A DNA stretch of 64,000 nt, from contig JALGQZ010000019.1 in assembly GCA_023105745.1 (NCBI GenBank), positions 3,410,001 to 3,474,000 of the forward strand, given 5' to 3'. The DNA comes from Austropuccinia psidii. Its lineage: Eukaryota > Basidiomycota > Pucciniomycetes > Pucciniales > Sphaerophragmiaceae. The translations under genes and the position numbers were made by a program. The notes below the pieces were generated by a model. That model was not told where the DNA came from. It saw only the letters and a list, made by a program, of their open reading frames with translations, and did no database searches. Shown here piece by piece: positions 33,423-46,012 of this stretch (the stretch's first letter is position 1; every line of letters begins with the position of its first letter).

Positions 33423-34023
33423 TTGGACTAGCTCCAGGTGTGTAAGATGTTTGTTCCCTTGTATTTCCTTTCTTTTTACTTTGTGTTAATAATAAATCTT
33501 GCATTTGTTTCATAAGACTGTGTATTTGTACTGTTTGATCTTCCTCTTCACTTTCTTCTGCATACCGCCCTTCTACAGTATCTTCAGGTAATGGTGGTAA
33601 GTCAGATGTTGATTGTTGATTCCTTTCTACTTGATAAACTTATCCTTTAAGTTCTTTTGTACTTCTCTTGTTTTTTCTTGCTTCTTGAATTAACTTGAAG
33701 AAAAATCTCCTTAATTCTTCCTTTTCCTTCTGTTCTGTTGTTGGTGTTGCAATGAGTAAATCAATATCCTGAGGTGTTTGATTTTCTGGTGTTCCTTCTT
33801 TTACTTGATAATGAAAATGATATGATTGATTTGAGGATTGTTATGGTGATGATGATTTGGAATGGGATTTGTTTCCATATTCCAGATTGTATGAGAGTGT
33901 TGATGGTTACTTCTTGATAATGATAATTATTTTTTGTGAGTTATGTTGATTTGATTATTTTTTTTCTTGATTATTGACTGATTGTTGAATTTTGAAGTTG
34001 AAATGCCACTTTGGGACACCAGA

Positions 34024-35920
34024 TGTGGACTTCCTTTTGGTGTGGGATTGGATAGGGCAGTCCTTGAGGGGGAAATCACAGGTAAACAGTTTTGAATTGC
34101 TGAAATAATCCTGTAACCAAGGGTGCTAATGTTGTTTTAGCTGCCCCTCTGAATATACTAAACAATCTCCCTACAGAGCTCACAAATCAGTATTTAACAT
34201 TGTGGCTTTACAACTAGAGAAGAATTTTTAGCAGTCTCTATCAGACCTATTCAATAATCAGCCTAATGATGAAATAATAATACTAATTTAGATAAAATAA
34301 TTTCAAAAGATAAATTTGTAGGTGATTTTGTAGCATAATAAAGTAATAATTGAGTAAAATAAATAATAGATATAATAGTACTGAGTGGTAATTTTAAGTT
34401 GTTTTCTTTCTTGAAGGTATTTTGTTTTAATGGATAATAGCTCAATATGAGAAAAGGTTAGTAATAGTGATAATATATAATAGTATTGTTTGATAGTTTA
34501 AATAGTTGTTGTTGGTAAATAATTTTGATAATATGTAAAATATATTGTGTGATAATAATAATAGTGATATAGATTTTCTTCTAGTGAGAAGAGTATAATA
34601 TAAATATTTTGTTGAATATAAGTATTTTACTAATAGATGAATTTATAATATAGGCAGACCTACTGTTAACTACAGCTATATATAAATCAATATTAATGTA
34701 ATGTAATAATAATAATAATAAAATCTAGATTAACCTACTAGTAAGGGATGAATAATTATTCTCCTTCTTGGTATATAATTCAGTGCATTAATGGGGAGAA
34801 GAGGATAAAATGAGAGAGAGGCCTCCTTTTATGTTGTGAGAAGTACCCATGGGCTCTCCATGTAAAGTTTTATTCTTGCCTTTGAGATAGTTTTGCTGGT
34901 GTAGATTTTGGTAACAAAAGTCACATGACCTATCTGTTATACTGCATTAGTAATTTTGCACAGCCTTGAGAGATTAATGCTAGTGTGTAAAATTAAGAAT
35001 GGTATCATATGACTGAGATATTTTCACCATTTATTTGGCCAAAATTAAGATTGAGATGTTTTTGTTTGGTGGGGATTTTGATAACAGTATCAGATGATTC
35101 CTCCTTTACACTGCTTTAGTCAGCTTGCACAGCCTTGAGGAATTAATGCTGGTGAGTAAAGGATGAAGATGGTGTCATGTGAATAAGCCCATGTATAATT
35201 TGTTTGTAAGATTTATTTAGTTCCAGGTGATCATGCTGTGTAATGTGGGGATATCCTCTTGAGTTTTAATTATTGATTACTGTAATTGCTGTGTACTTTA
35301 CAGTTTAGTGTATTTTCCTTGCATGCAGCTAGTTGAATTTCAATTAAGTTAAATTTTAATAATCCTGTGGCTGTGTAATGTCCAGATCTTATGCATGTGG
35401 ACTGCATAAGTCTTTTTTGGGCTCCTGTATTGTTGTGTAATTTTCAAGTTTTTAGTGTATTTTCATGTATTAAATTCGATTTGATACTGTCAGATGATCC
35501 TTGTGTCACATGAGCTGTATTCTTTTTGATGTATTGGATTCTTAGTAATATAATCTTCCTGATGGACTTACAGTGGATATAATGTCACAATGTCACTTTT
35601 CCAATGTAATTTTGAGTTTTCTGTATGTATTAAGCCTATTGTTGATCATGTAAGCCTTATATGTAAGTTTTATTGTGTAACTCCATAAGATTGGACTCCT
35701 CTATTATTCATTTAATTCTCGAAGTAGATTGAATATTTCAATTGTGAATGCTAAAATCTCCCATTCCTCCCTACTGTTGATGTTAATCCTGGTTTTTTTT
35801 GTGATTTTAAGCATGTCCTTTGAGTGGTGATTTCCTGAATTATTCATTGGGATCTTGATTTCCCAACTTTTAATTTCCAAAAAATTTCTTGAAACTGGTA
35901 AAAAGGTATGGAATACCACA
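34024..35920 (-). repeat. Element B 5' LTR
   Basis: Starts TGTGGACTTCC and ends GGAATACCACA at 35920. The right side resumes the C1 LTR after the GCAC duplication. Confidence 0.92.
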
Positions 35921-35924
35921 GCAC

Positions 35925-36495
35925 ATTTTGACATTTCAATCAAAAATACTTCAATTCCTCATAACTTCTAAATTACACACAACACCTCAATTTTAACATA
36001 AAAATTGATGGTTAACACCACATGTGGTGAGAATTAAAGTAAGGTTTTGAGGATTTTGAACTTTTGTACAGAAAATACCAAAAACTTAATTTCAGATTCT
36101 TTAGAGTTGAGTTACAGAAATTTGACCCCAAGGTGACCACACCTTATTTTTTATGAGGAATCCAATGGTGAAGTAATTTTCTTATGCTTATTTATTGGAT
36201 AAAACATTATAATATATTTTATGTAACTTTTTACCAAAAATATTTCAATTTCATTGTTTTGTTAAAAATTCATTTTTACTTAATTTTTTCAAGTAAAAAT
36301 GCATTTTCACAATTTCAAAATTTAACATAATTTTTTATTTTGAAGTATAATTAAATTTTTATTTTTATATATAAATTTGAATTGATATTTTGATTTTTAT
36401 TTTGATAATATAAATAAATTCATTTTATTTCTATTTATATCTTATTTTCTTATTTGTGGTCTTTTGGGTATATAAAAATATCTTTAAGGCTCACA
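35925..36495 (-). repeat. C1 left LTR, second part
   Basis: Continues the LTR interrupted at 24291 and ends GGCTCACA. The same sequence is uninterrupted in C2 (40233-40802) and present in C3 (61264-61834). Confidence 0.9.
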
Positions 36496-36665
36496 TTCCA
36501 TTGCCCTAAAAAAGAATATTGCTTTGTAATATTGGTAAATCTAGTGTGTCTGAACCTTCTGAGAAGCTTAGAAGCTTCAGGTATGTTCTTTTCTGCTAAC
36601 CATTCATCTTCACAAGTTGGGTCACTGTACCTAACAAGGTATTCCCTTACTTTATTGGCTCTAAA
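36496..36665 (-). pseudogene. C1 integrase C-terminal remnant (chromodomain-like tail)
   Basis: The minus strand reads VREYLVRYSDPTCEDEWLAE and KLLRRFRHTRFT without a stop. This corresponds to the YLVRF...DKWLAEDAIPD...LRRFR tail of the family-A polyprotein. It abuts a degenerate polypurine tract and the LTR. It shows that family C is a Ty3/gypsy lineage related to A. A frame-broken copy sits at 61844-62040. Confidence 0.75.
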
Positions 36666-36907
36666 AAGTTGTTGTCAGACACTAAAGTTAATGAAAAAGC
36701 CAATTGATTAAGTTAAAAAAGTTATTTCAAAAAAAAGAATTGAAAAATATAAGCCTCACTTATAATGTGAAAAAAATTATTTTTTATGGATTTTTTTTGA
36801 ATTATAAGTATTTTTTATATGTTTTTAAATGTTTTAATATAAGAAAAAAAGATTTAAAAAGAGTAAGAATTATGTCACAGGTAAAATATCATGGCTGGGC
36901 CCCCAAA

Positions 36908-38326
36908 TGTGAGGTGTGAATATGAAACTTTCATGAAAAATCATGCAATTTTCCTGTCCTCAAAACTTGTATAGGGTAAGAAATGATTGAAAATAGTATG
37001 AAATAGTATTTTTAAGAGATAACAAACAATTTTTCTTGTTTTTTAACTTTATAAGTATAAAAAAATAATATTCTGAAGATTTATTGTTTTATCAACAATA
37101 AAGATTTACCCAAAAATACTCTACAAGAGATATTCAAGGCTACAAAAGATATTTCTTCAAGAGCAATTTCAATTGGAATTGATTGAGCAAAGATCTGCAA
37201 GAAATTAATTAAAGACAAAAGTATTTAAACAGATATTTAAAGAGAAAACATGCCCAAAATTGACCAGAGTGAATTTGCAAACAAAGTGACAAAGTTAACA
37301 GTGATGAAAGATGCTTTAATTCACTTTTGGGGTGGTTCACGGGGTAAAAATGATTATAAGAGTTACAAACAATGATTATAATGATTTTTTCACGTGGCTA
37401 AAAGGTTCAAAATGATTTAAAAAGCGGTAGTTGGAGTCTTTTATTGATTGGTTTAACAGTGTTTAAACCAATTATAAAAGTAAAAGATTCTAAAATGAAG
37501 AGAAAAGTAGGGCAAAGAAGACATTCTTTTATAGCCATCAATTTTCTTACTCCAAAAGTAAAATTTACTCTGGTCAGTCGTGGAAAAAACTCTGACAACA
37601 GCAAAGCCAATTATGGAATTGTTGAACCCTGGTTTAGACCAAAAAAGGGCTGGTTTTAGCCATTTTAGACCTTTAAATCAGCCACCACTCTAGTAATACC
37701 TGGTCTAGAGCCTTCAAGAAACGCCAAAATGTGTGTAACAGTTGTAGAATCCAGTTAAAACTGTTTTTACTAAGATTCTTTTAACTTAAGGGTAGTTTTA
37801 CCCTCTTGGAAACAGTTAAAACTGGCCTGGTTGGTATCAAAACCTCGTCATCAATTGAGTCACAGAACCACATGTGGTGTGAAGTAAATTAAGGTTTTAG
37901 GATTTTCAAATTTTGTACAAAAAATACTAAAAGCTTAATTTAAGCGTATTTAGAGTTGAGTTACAGAAATTTTACCCAGAGGTGACCCACCCTTTTTTTT
38001 ATGAGGAATCCAATGGTAAAGTAATTTTCTTAAGTTTATTTATTGGATAAAAAGTTATAATATATTTTATGTAACTTTTTACCAAATATATTTTAATTTC
38101 ATTAGTTTTATTAAAAATTCATTTTTACTCAATTTTTTCAAGTAAAAATGCATTTTCACAATTTTTTATTTTGAATGATAATTAAATTTTTATTTTTACA
38201 TATAAATTGGTATTTATATTTCAATTTTTATTTTGATAATATAAAGACATTTATTTTATTTATTTTTATATCTTATTTTGTTATGTGTGTTCTTTTGGGT
38301 ATATAAAAATACCTCTAAGGCTCACA
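36908..38326 (-). repeat. C1 right (5') LTR
   Basis: Begins TGTGAGGTGTGAATATG, preceded by GGCTGGGCCCCCAAA, the primer-site-like junction also used by family A. It ends GGCTCACA. A deletion near 37850 removed the part that holds the B target site in the other copies. Confidence 0.88.
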
Positions 38327-38981
38327 CAGAGCCTACTCTGATTCCTTCAGGCTCACAAGGAGTAGACCAAACCCTTCCCAAGTGGTTTCATACCATTCTG
38401 GCATCAGCAAATCAGGGGCCAAGAGTCACCACACATCACAATCCAAGGTACTTCCCAGCAGAAGACAAGTATACAAAGGGGAAAACAAGACCTCTGTCAG
38501 CAACAGGCAGAAAGAGTCAGACCCAATGATTCAGAAACTGTTGTACTTGGTGAAAGAAGAACACAGCAGCCAGAAACAGCTGTAAATACTTCTAGAATAA
38601 GTGGCCCTATCAATAGAAGTACTACACCCAGTGAGAATGAACAAAATGTTGTTAAACCTGAGAGTAACTTGAACAGTGATAAAGTGTGGTTACAAATTTC
38701 CCATGCAAATTCAAGAGAAGCTTGATGAACTCCATAGGAGAAATTAAAAGTTGAAATAATTGACAACCTTACATGAGGCTACAAAAAAAGACATCCAAGA
38801 GAGCTCTTATAAATTAAGCAAAGCCTCTGATGAAACCAAGAAAATACTAAAGAAAATCTTTGAAGAGAAATACAACTGGAATAGGGACAGGGATTGTCTG
38901 AATCAAGACACAAACAAATTTTTTAATGTCTGCCAAAACATGAAGCCTCAACCACAGGGCCATGCTTTGGATAATCCATAC
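38327..38981 (+). pseudogene. A3 gag, continuation after C1
   Basis: Resumes with the Gag segment that follows QTG in A2 (IPSGSQGV...), then the coiled-coil part (38760-38981; KDIQESSYKLSKASDETKK, NRDRDCLNQDTNKFFNVCQN) and QPQGHALDNPY. It is cut at 38981 by the start of LTR C2. Several frame changes are present. Confidence 0.85.
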
Positions 38982-40802
38982 TGTAAGGTGTGGATATGAA
39001 ACTTTGAATAAAAATCAAGTAAATTTCCTGTCCTCAAAATTTGTATAAGGTAAATAATGATTAAAAATAGTATGAAAAAGTATTTTCAAGAGAAAACACA
39101 CCAATTCTATTGTTTTTAACTTTATAAGTATAAAAAAAGAATATTATAAAGATTAATTGTTTTACCAACAATAAAAACTTATCCAAAAATACTCTACAAG
39201 AGATATTTAAGGCTACAAAAGAAATTTCATCAAGAGAAATTGCAATTGGAATTCATTGAGCAAAGAACTGCAAGAAATTAATTAAAGAAAAAGTCTTTAA
39301 AAATATATTTAAAGAGAAAACACTCCCAAAAGTAACCAGAGTGAATTTGGAAACAAAGTGACAAAGCTAACAGTGATGAAAGATGCTTTAATTCATTTAT
39401 TGGGTGGTTCAAGGGGTAAAATGATTATAAGAGTTACAAACAATGATTATGATAATTTTCTCACGTGTTTAAAGTGCTTAAAATTATATAAAAAAGGTTA
39501 TTGGAATTCTTTATTGATTGGTTTAACAGTGTTTAAAATAATTATAATTGGAAAAGATTCCAATATAAAGAGAAAAGTGGGGCAAAGAAGACATTCTTTT
39601 ATAGCCATGAATTTTCTTACTCCAAAGAAGCAATTTTCTCTTTTCAGTTGTTATAAACATTCTGAAAACAGAAAAGCCAATTATGGCATCATTGAACCCT
39701 GGTTTAGACCAAAAAGGGGCCGGTTTTAGCCATTTTTGGCTAGTTGTAGCCATTTCAGACCTTTAAATCAGCTCTTAATATATTAATACCTGGTCTACAG
39801 CCTTCAAAACACGTCATAATGTGCGTAAGAGACTTAGAAACCAGCTAAAAGTGTTTTTACTAAGATTGTTTTAACTTAAGGGTAGTTTTACCCTCTTTGC
39901 AACAGTGAAAACTGCCCTGGGTGGTAGTAAAACCTCAGCATAAATTGAGTCACAGACCATGTGACTCAGTTCCAGGCCAAAAGTGATGAACCTTTTCATG
40001 GATTTAGAGACCCCATGCCAGTCAGCAAGGAATTTGGGGGTCTGGCCCCCCCTTAGATCTAGAGTTCCTTTCCCCCCCAGAATTGCTCTTTCCAATTTAT
40101 TTTTTCTTTAATTCCTCATCATGTAATACACTTGAAATTTACATATGCAACTAAATTGATTTTCACAGTACACAACTGTAATAATTGATACCTTATATGT
40201 CAATTACAGTTCACTTAGGTAATACATGCACACATTTTGACATTTCAATTTAAAATACTTCAATTCCTCATGACTTCTAAACTACACACAACCCCTCAAC
40301 CTCAACACAAAATTTCCCCGAACATCACATATGATGTGAATTATATTAACGTTTTGAGGATTGTCAACTTTTGTACAGATAATACTAAAAACTTAATTTG
40401 AGCTGCTTTAGAGTTGAGTTACAGACATTCTACCCAGAGGTGACCCCACCTTATTTTTTATGAGGAATCCAATGATGAGATAATTCTCTTATTTATATTT
40501 ATTGGATAAAAAGCTATAATATATTTTATGTAACTTCTTACCACAAATCTTTTGATTTCATTGATTTTATTAAGAATTAATTTTTACTTAATTTTTTCAA
40601 GTAAAAATGCATTTTAATAATTTTGAAATTCAATGTCATTTTCCTTTAAATTATAATTGAATTTTTCTTTTTGTATATGTATTTGTATTTATATTTCAAT
40701 TTTTGATTTTGATAATACAAATAAATTCATTTCATTCATATTTGTATCTTATTTTGTTATTTGTGGTCGTCTGGGCATAGGAAAATACCTCTGAGGCTCA
40801 CA
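38982..40802 (-). repeat. Family-C LTR C2 (solo or recombinant)
   Basis: The only uninterrupted family-C LTR here, 1,821 bp, TGTAAGG to GGCTCACA. Its left flank (CATAC) and right flank (ACTGA) differ. The left neighbour is plus-strand A3 gag, whereas the right neighbour is minus-strand A4 leader. It shows the empty B target site, TACATGCACACATTTTG, around 40223-40239. Confidence 0.85.
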
Positions 40803-42508
40803 ACTGAGGGTTCTTTTTATTTCAAAAATAATTTATTCAGGCTTTTTAAGTGTTTTGATTTAAGAAACATGCAGAAAATAGTCTTGTGGTGATTAAATTA
40901 TAACAAACCACATGAAAAAACAAAAAAACCCATGGTATATCATTATATACCACTCAAAAAAATAATATATATTTTTTTCAAGATTTTACACCTGAAAAAG
41001 AACAAATGATGTTAAATATGAAAATTAAGAGAAAAAATTCACTTTTACCCCCAAAAATAGTCAAAAAAGTTCAAAAAAACATGGCCAGGCCCCCAAAATG
41101 TCAAGCTGAGTCTATGATGAAGTGGTGATAAATGTATATACAGCTTTAAATCTGACTGTGACACAGACCTTTAAGTATAAAAAAGGTTTATAACTGGTAA
41201 TTTAAGGGATCTACTATGAGGAATAGCAGTGGTGAGCGCTTTTGAAAGCCTTGGCTGCAATCTTACCAGCTGGGTTACTATAATAAGAACTAAAATACAC
41301 TAATTAAGGTATACCTTATTATTTTCCAAGAGTATAGCTTTTTTGGACAGTTTTACTGTGTAGGAATTCAAAAGTAGGATGGGGATTCCTTTTCTGGCAG
41401 AGAAAAGACCTCCTTTTATCCTGAATTGGGGTGGAAAACTCATCTAGGCAATCCACATAGAGGAAGTGAAGTTTTCTGACTGCAGAGTGCTGGCTTGTAG
41501 TTTGCACAAGGTCTTTATGCTCTGTATTTGGCGCAGATATTGTTTTGAAACCACATCAGGGAAGTATTTCCCAATACAGGGTGAAAATTTCTTGTGGGGA
41601 CCACACAGCCCTCTTCTGATGTGTATGACGCGTAGAAAGCTGTACAGAACATTTATGGGACCCCAGTATTGACTGAACTGTCAGGTATTGAAGTCTGAAC
41701 AAGCTTCTTTGTCTATTTGAAACCTCATGGTCATAGTTATGGAATGGTATCCCACAGTCAAGGTGTATTGGCCAAACTATGGGATTTAACCTTAAAGCTG
41801 CTACAAACCTGACATTTTTTAATATATTGAGCTCAATATTGCCTCATTTTGTAGCCCTGGATGAGATCTACAAAATGGTACCTCATTTGATATGGGTAAC
41901 ATTAAATATGGCAAATTTATGCCATGTTCAATTTTTGTTATTGAGATATATGATTTTCTCAAAATCTGTATGGAATTTGTTTTCCCATACCTTTTCTTCT
42001 AGATAAGATATGGGGAAATGGATGGAACCATTAGATATCCAATATTGGTATCTTTCCGAAATGACCTGGCTTCAGGTATCTCACACTAAAACTGTAGAAG
42101 TTAGATGAGAGGTGAATATTTTATTCACCCTTATTTGACCTTATTTTGGCCATACCTTCTGTATGTTTGGTGCCAGCTCAGTTTGGTTAGTACCCTTGGA
42201 TATCCCAGACTTGTAGCTTCAATTTGAATACAAATTTTCTGGGGTTAGGCCTCTTCCTCTGGATTTCAGATGGGAGGTGCAAATTAAGGTTTATGCTCAG
42301 CAACTTCTTTGAGAAGTAATAACTTTGTTATTCTCTTTCCTATGATTATGGGACTGTTAAATTTGGAAGAAGGTGAGTTTCCTCATTTGCTTGATACCTT
42401 TTGAGCTGGATTGGCTCAGCTCCATGTTTTGGTAGTATTTTGCTCTACCATTGATTTATGGTGTTTGGTTGTCATGCTTGTGTGCTGGTTTTGAGTCACA
42501 GGACAACA
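40803..42508 (-). mobile_element. A4: family-A leader plus 5' LTR
   Basis: 40803-41098 matches the leader of A1/A2 (CTTGTGGTGATTAAATTATAAC...). Then GGCCAGGCCCCCAAAA joins an LTR at 41099-42508, which starts TGTCAAG and ends GGACAACA. Coding sequence is absent, removed at the C2 junction. Confidence 0.85.
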
Positions 42509-43320
42509 AAAATTCACGAAAGGGCTATCAATGGAATTTTCTATTTCTAAAGTCACTATTACTTTATTTAAAAGAAATATTAATTAATACTAAATTGAAA
42601 ATTCTCTGCAAAAATGAAATTCCTCTTTTTAGCAAGATGAATATGGTTTAAACTGATGAAAAAGAAGTATGTAAATTTTCATTTTTTTTTGAATTTAGGG
42701 TTTTGTGTTGGTATTTTCTAAATAAGAAAAGCTTAAAGTAGGTATGCAAGAGCAAAAAAAATGAAATATTTCATCATTTATTATTAATTATATCTAATGT
42801 AAATATCAAGATATAAAATCACATGATTCTCCATGTTAGTAAGGAAAAATTCATGATGCAAAAAATTCAACCAATACAGAGACATCCATATTTATGCCAA
42901 ATTTTGAAATTGAAATCTATAAATCTTAGTTGAACACCAGTATGAGCTATATAGGTTGATATAATTCATTTCAATGCAATAAATTTACCTAATTAATATC
43001 AACAATGCAAATAATTCTGAAATACTTCATTTGAAAATGAATAACATTTTATACAATCGGAGCATAAGAAAAATCCAATTCAAGTATTTTGTTCAGATTG
43101 GATTAGTTCATTGATGAATAATTTGTTCCATTAATGAAGAATATTCCCAATAGGATAAGCTGATTTATCAAGCATGCTATTATTGTTGAGTTCATGGGCT
43201 TGGAGAGATTAAAAATACTCACAAAAAGGCTCTCATAATTTAAAATTTAGTTTTTTTCCTCAAAAACTATTAGAAATTATGATGAAAATTGTATAATGAA
43301 AAGGAAATAAGAGCTTAACT
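42509..43320. other. AT-rich sequence, nothing recognised
   Basis: No coding frame, repeat or motif that I can name. Composition is as AT-rich and CpG-poor as the surrounding repeats. Confidence 0.5.
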
Positions 43321-46012
43321 TGTAAGATGTGTCTATGAAACTCTTGTTAATATTACTATGAACCAAGAGTACTATGACTATTCTTATGAAATATGATAAA
43401 TATATTCATTATACCAAAAATTAAATAATCAATTACCTGATTATTTCTTTTACTTGCTATATACTACTTTGAATTATAATAGTAAGCAGTAATTTTCTAG
43501 TAGAATCAATTACAAGAAGTATTAATAATAGAGCTTCTTATTAAAACAATATAAAATTCTTTTAATATATGATTATATTTTTCAAGAATAATTATAAAGA
43601 TAATCCTTGAAGAAAACTATTACTAGATGAAACTTTGAGAATTAAATGAAAACCCTTAATAATCCTCCAATAGTATCTTGATAAGGATTGGTAGAGTTAT
43701 TTGACAGATTAATTGTGAGATTAAGGGATAAAAATTTCTTTATAGCAATAATACAACAATATAATAGCTAAATAACATTAGAAATAGTATATTTCTTTGA
43801 TTCCATCTCCGTCTGATTTATTTTAGAAAGATTTGAAACACTTAAGTAAAGTATTTAACTACTACTTACTTCTTGGTACTGAAGATATGATTGAATAATA
43901 AGATGATTTGTAGAAAACAGCAAGAGGAGGCCTCTTAAGTCAAAAAACTCTCACAGAGGCATTCCATGGAGAAAAATGGAAAACAAGTGAGCTGGAAACT
44001 ATTTATCTGCTTTGGAGAATTTGTTACATCACTTGTTGTCACATAAAATAATTATAATTACTTAATGGAGTGTTTTCATGTGACTACCAACCCATTTATG
44101 GTAAGAAATAAAGGAGTAAAAACTTTTAATATTTTTTTATTTGAAAAAAATAATTAAATTCTCAAGTGTATCATTGGTACTGGAGATTTTATCACAGATT
44201 ATATTTTATGTGATTTTTTGAAGAGTCAGTGTTTCACATGGAATTATCAAAAATGTACTGTAAGTAAAAAATTTGATTTGAAATACAAATGCATAATTAT
44301 TTTTGAATTTTATATGTTTTATCAATTTCTCCATTGTTCCTGAAAGTTTCTGAAAGATTAATTTAGGGTTTTATTTTTGATACATTTTTGAAGGTTTTAC
44401 CTTATTTCTATGTAGAATTGCAAATGACACACTGATAGCTGGTAACCATGAGGTAAATGCATGGATACTAGTCCAAAAAGGATTAGAATCGCTCTTTTAA
44501 ACTTTCTACATTCAAAATTAATGATAATTGACATGTTTACAGGAGTCATAGTTGCTTATCTCCTTGTCATGTCCAAATAGCAGCTTATTTGCTATTTTTT
44601 ATGATTTAATGAGACTTCAACTTGGTAACCAAGTTCCAAAAAGATTTTAGTACACTAATTGGGCCATTATCAGCCATGGATCCATGCTTTAGAGCTATTA
44701 ATGCCTAAGAGGCCTCAGAAGCTGGGTACCATGGCTCTCTTTGATGTCTTTTGTCTGCCTTAGCTATTTTCATGTCAAAAATAGGGATTCAGGCTTAAAG
44801 ACTGATATCCCCTATGGGTTTATCGAATCTGGATGTAAGCATACTGTAATATTAAGTGCCAAAAACATGCATAAAACTATTTTTGGTGTATATATAACAT
44901 GAGATTTCTGCCATTCTCATTATTTTGGCTTGAAATTGAGAAAAACAAAAAAAATTACAATTATTTTATGTGGTATTGGTGATTTGGTGTTACATTATTT
45001 TCCATATTATCACCTCATACAGTTAATTTAAGATTATTAACTCTATGAAGCTACCTTGGGTGAATGTTTGTGTAGAATCCAAATCTGGCCTTAAATCCAT
45101 ATAGCTACTTACTAACAAAAACATTTATTCATCTTTTCTTAAATGAGAAATTATAATTTTTGGATATATGCATGACTTATGGGTTATGAATAGTTCAGAA
45201 TTTGTTTTGATATCAATTTTGGCCTATTTGGGCATGTAAGATATACCACAAGGCTAACATAACTAGTCTCAATTTGAAGTAAAAATGAAAGAAAAAGAAA
45301 TAAGCTTGAAGGAATTTAATTTCAAGATGAATTGATATATTTCTAAAAAGCTGAAATAACCTGTATGATAGATATTCTTAAGTATATTTGAATGTGAATA
45401 AATCCAGGTTATATTTTATTACAAAAATAGTTCATTTTTAATTTTAAGAAGCTCACATCTTACTACTTTGGGGGGCTGATTCCAATCAAATTCTATAAGT
45501 GCCCTCTAAGGAATCATTTTGGATCATTCCTCAAACATATAAATTTGAACAAAGATAAAATTTACATTGTTTCTTTTCTATTTATTCATAAAATAAGCTG
45601 TGGACCCTTACAAGACTTATATATTGATTATTTGTGTAATGATATTTACAATTATGTGGAATTACTCTCTACTCTCAATAGGGGGGAAGAATATTTATAT
45701 TCCTACACTGAGGCTTTATGCCCATGCATAGGAATCAAATTTTGATTAATCCATTACAGAAGAGCTTGGCTTGGCATCATTAGCTAAACTGAAATATTGG
45801 GGTTCCTATTGAATCCAGTCAAAGCTTTTGGGCTCAATTTCTTACTCTATTTTATTGAGAATTTGGATATATCTTCTCCAATCATCTATATTACTAGATT
45901 TTTTGTTTACTAGAAGGTTGTTAGTCTCAACAACAAAAATTCAATATTTAACTCAATATAATGATAATGTGGAGCTTATTTTGATTTGGAATTTGAAAAG
46001 GAAGTTCATGCG
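43321..46012. repeat. Degenerate LTR-like relic (family E)
   Basis: Begins TGTAAGATGTGTCTATGAAAC, recalling the start of family C. ACTATGA...CTTATAAATGAAATA-type sequence is shared with 62850-62935. No end or coding region could be fixed. Frames up to 66 codons (45545-45745) show no domain. The extent is a guess. Confidence 0.35.

Larger units (their letters stand above)
24292..35920 (-). mobile_element. LTR retrotransposon B, Gag-protease only, inserted in the C1 LTR; TSD GCAC
   Basis: LTRs of about 1.9 kb (24292-26185 and 34024-35920) start TGTGG and end CCACA. GCAC flanks both sides (24288-24291 and 35921-35924). In minus orientation a polypurine tract GGAGAGGGGGA abuts the 3' LTR (26186-26196), and TGGTGTCCCAAAGTGG begins two bases after the 5' LTR as a primer site. 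Between them I find Gag, zinc knuckle and protease, but no reverse transcriptase, RNase H or integrase motif on either strand. It should therefore depend on another element for mobility. Confidence 0.9.
23071..38326 (-). mobile_element. Retrotransposon C1 (internally deleted), inserted in A3; TSD CAGAG
   Basis: CAGAG at 23066-23070 is repeated at 38327-38331. Removing the interval restores A3 gag continuity, since the flanks match unbroken A2 gag. The LTR starts TGTAAGG/TGTGAGG and ends GGCTCACA. The left LTR is 23071-24291 plus 35925-36495, split by element B. The right LTR is 36908-38326 and lacks an internal part near 37850. Only about 410 bp of internal sequence remains (36496-36907): the end of integrase and the leader. 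Confidence 0.92.

Noticed and set aside
35704..35943. 79-codon frame in the B LTR and its partner at 26002-26217
   Set aside because: Conserved only because it lies in the duplicated LTR; it reads across the LTR end and has no start context.
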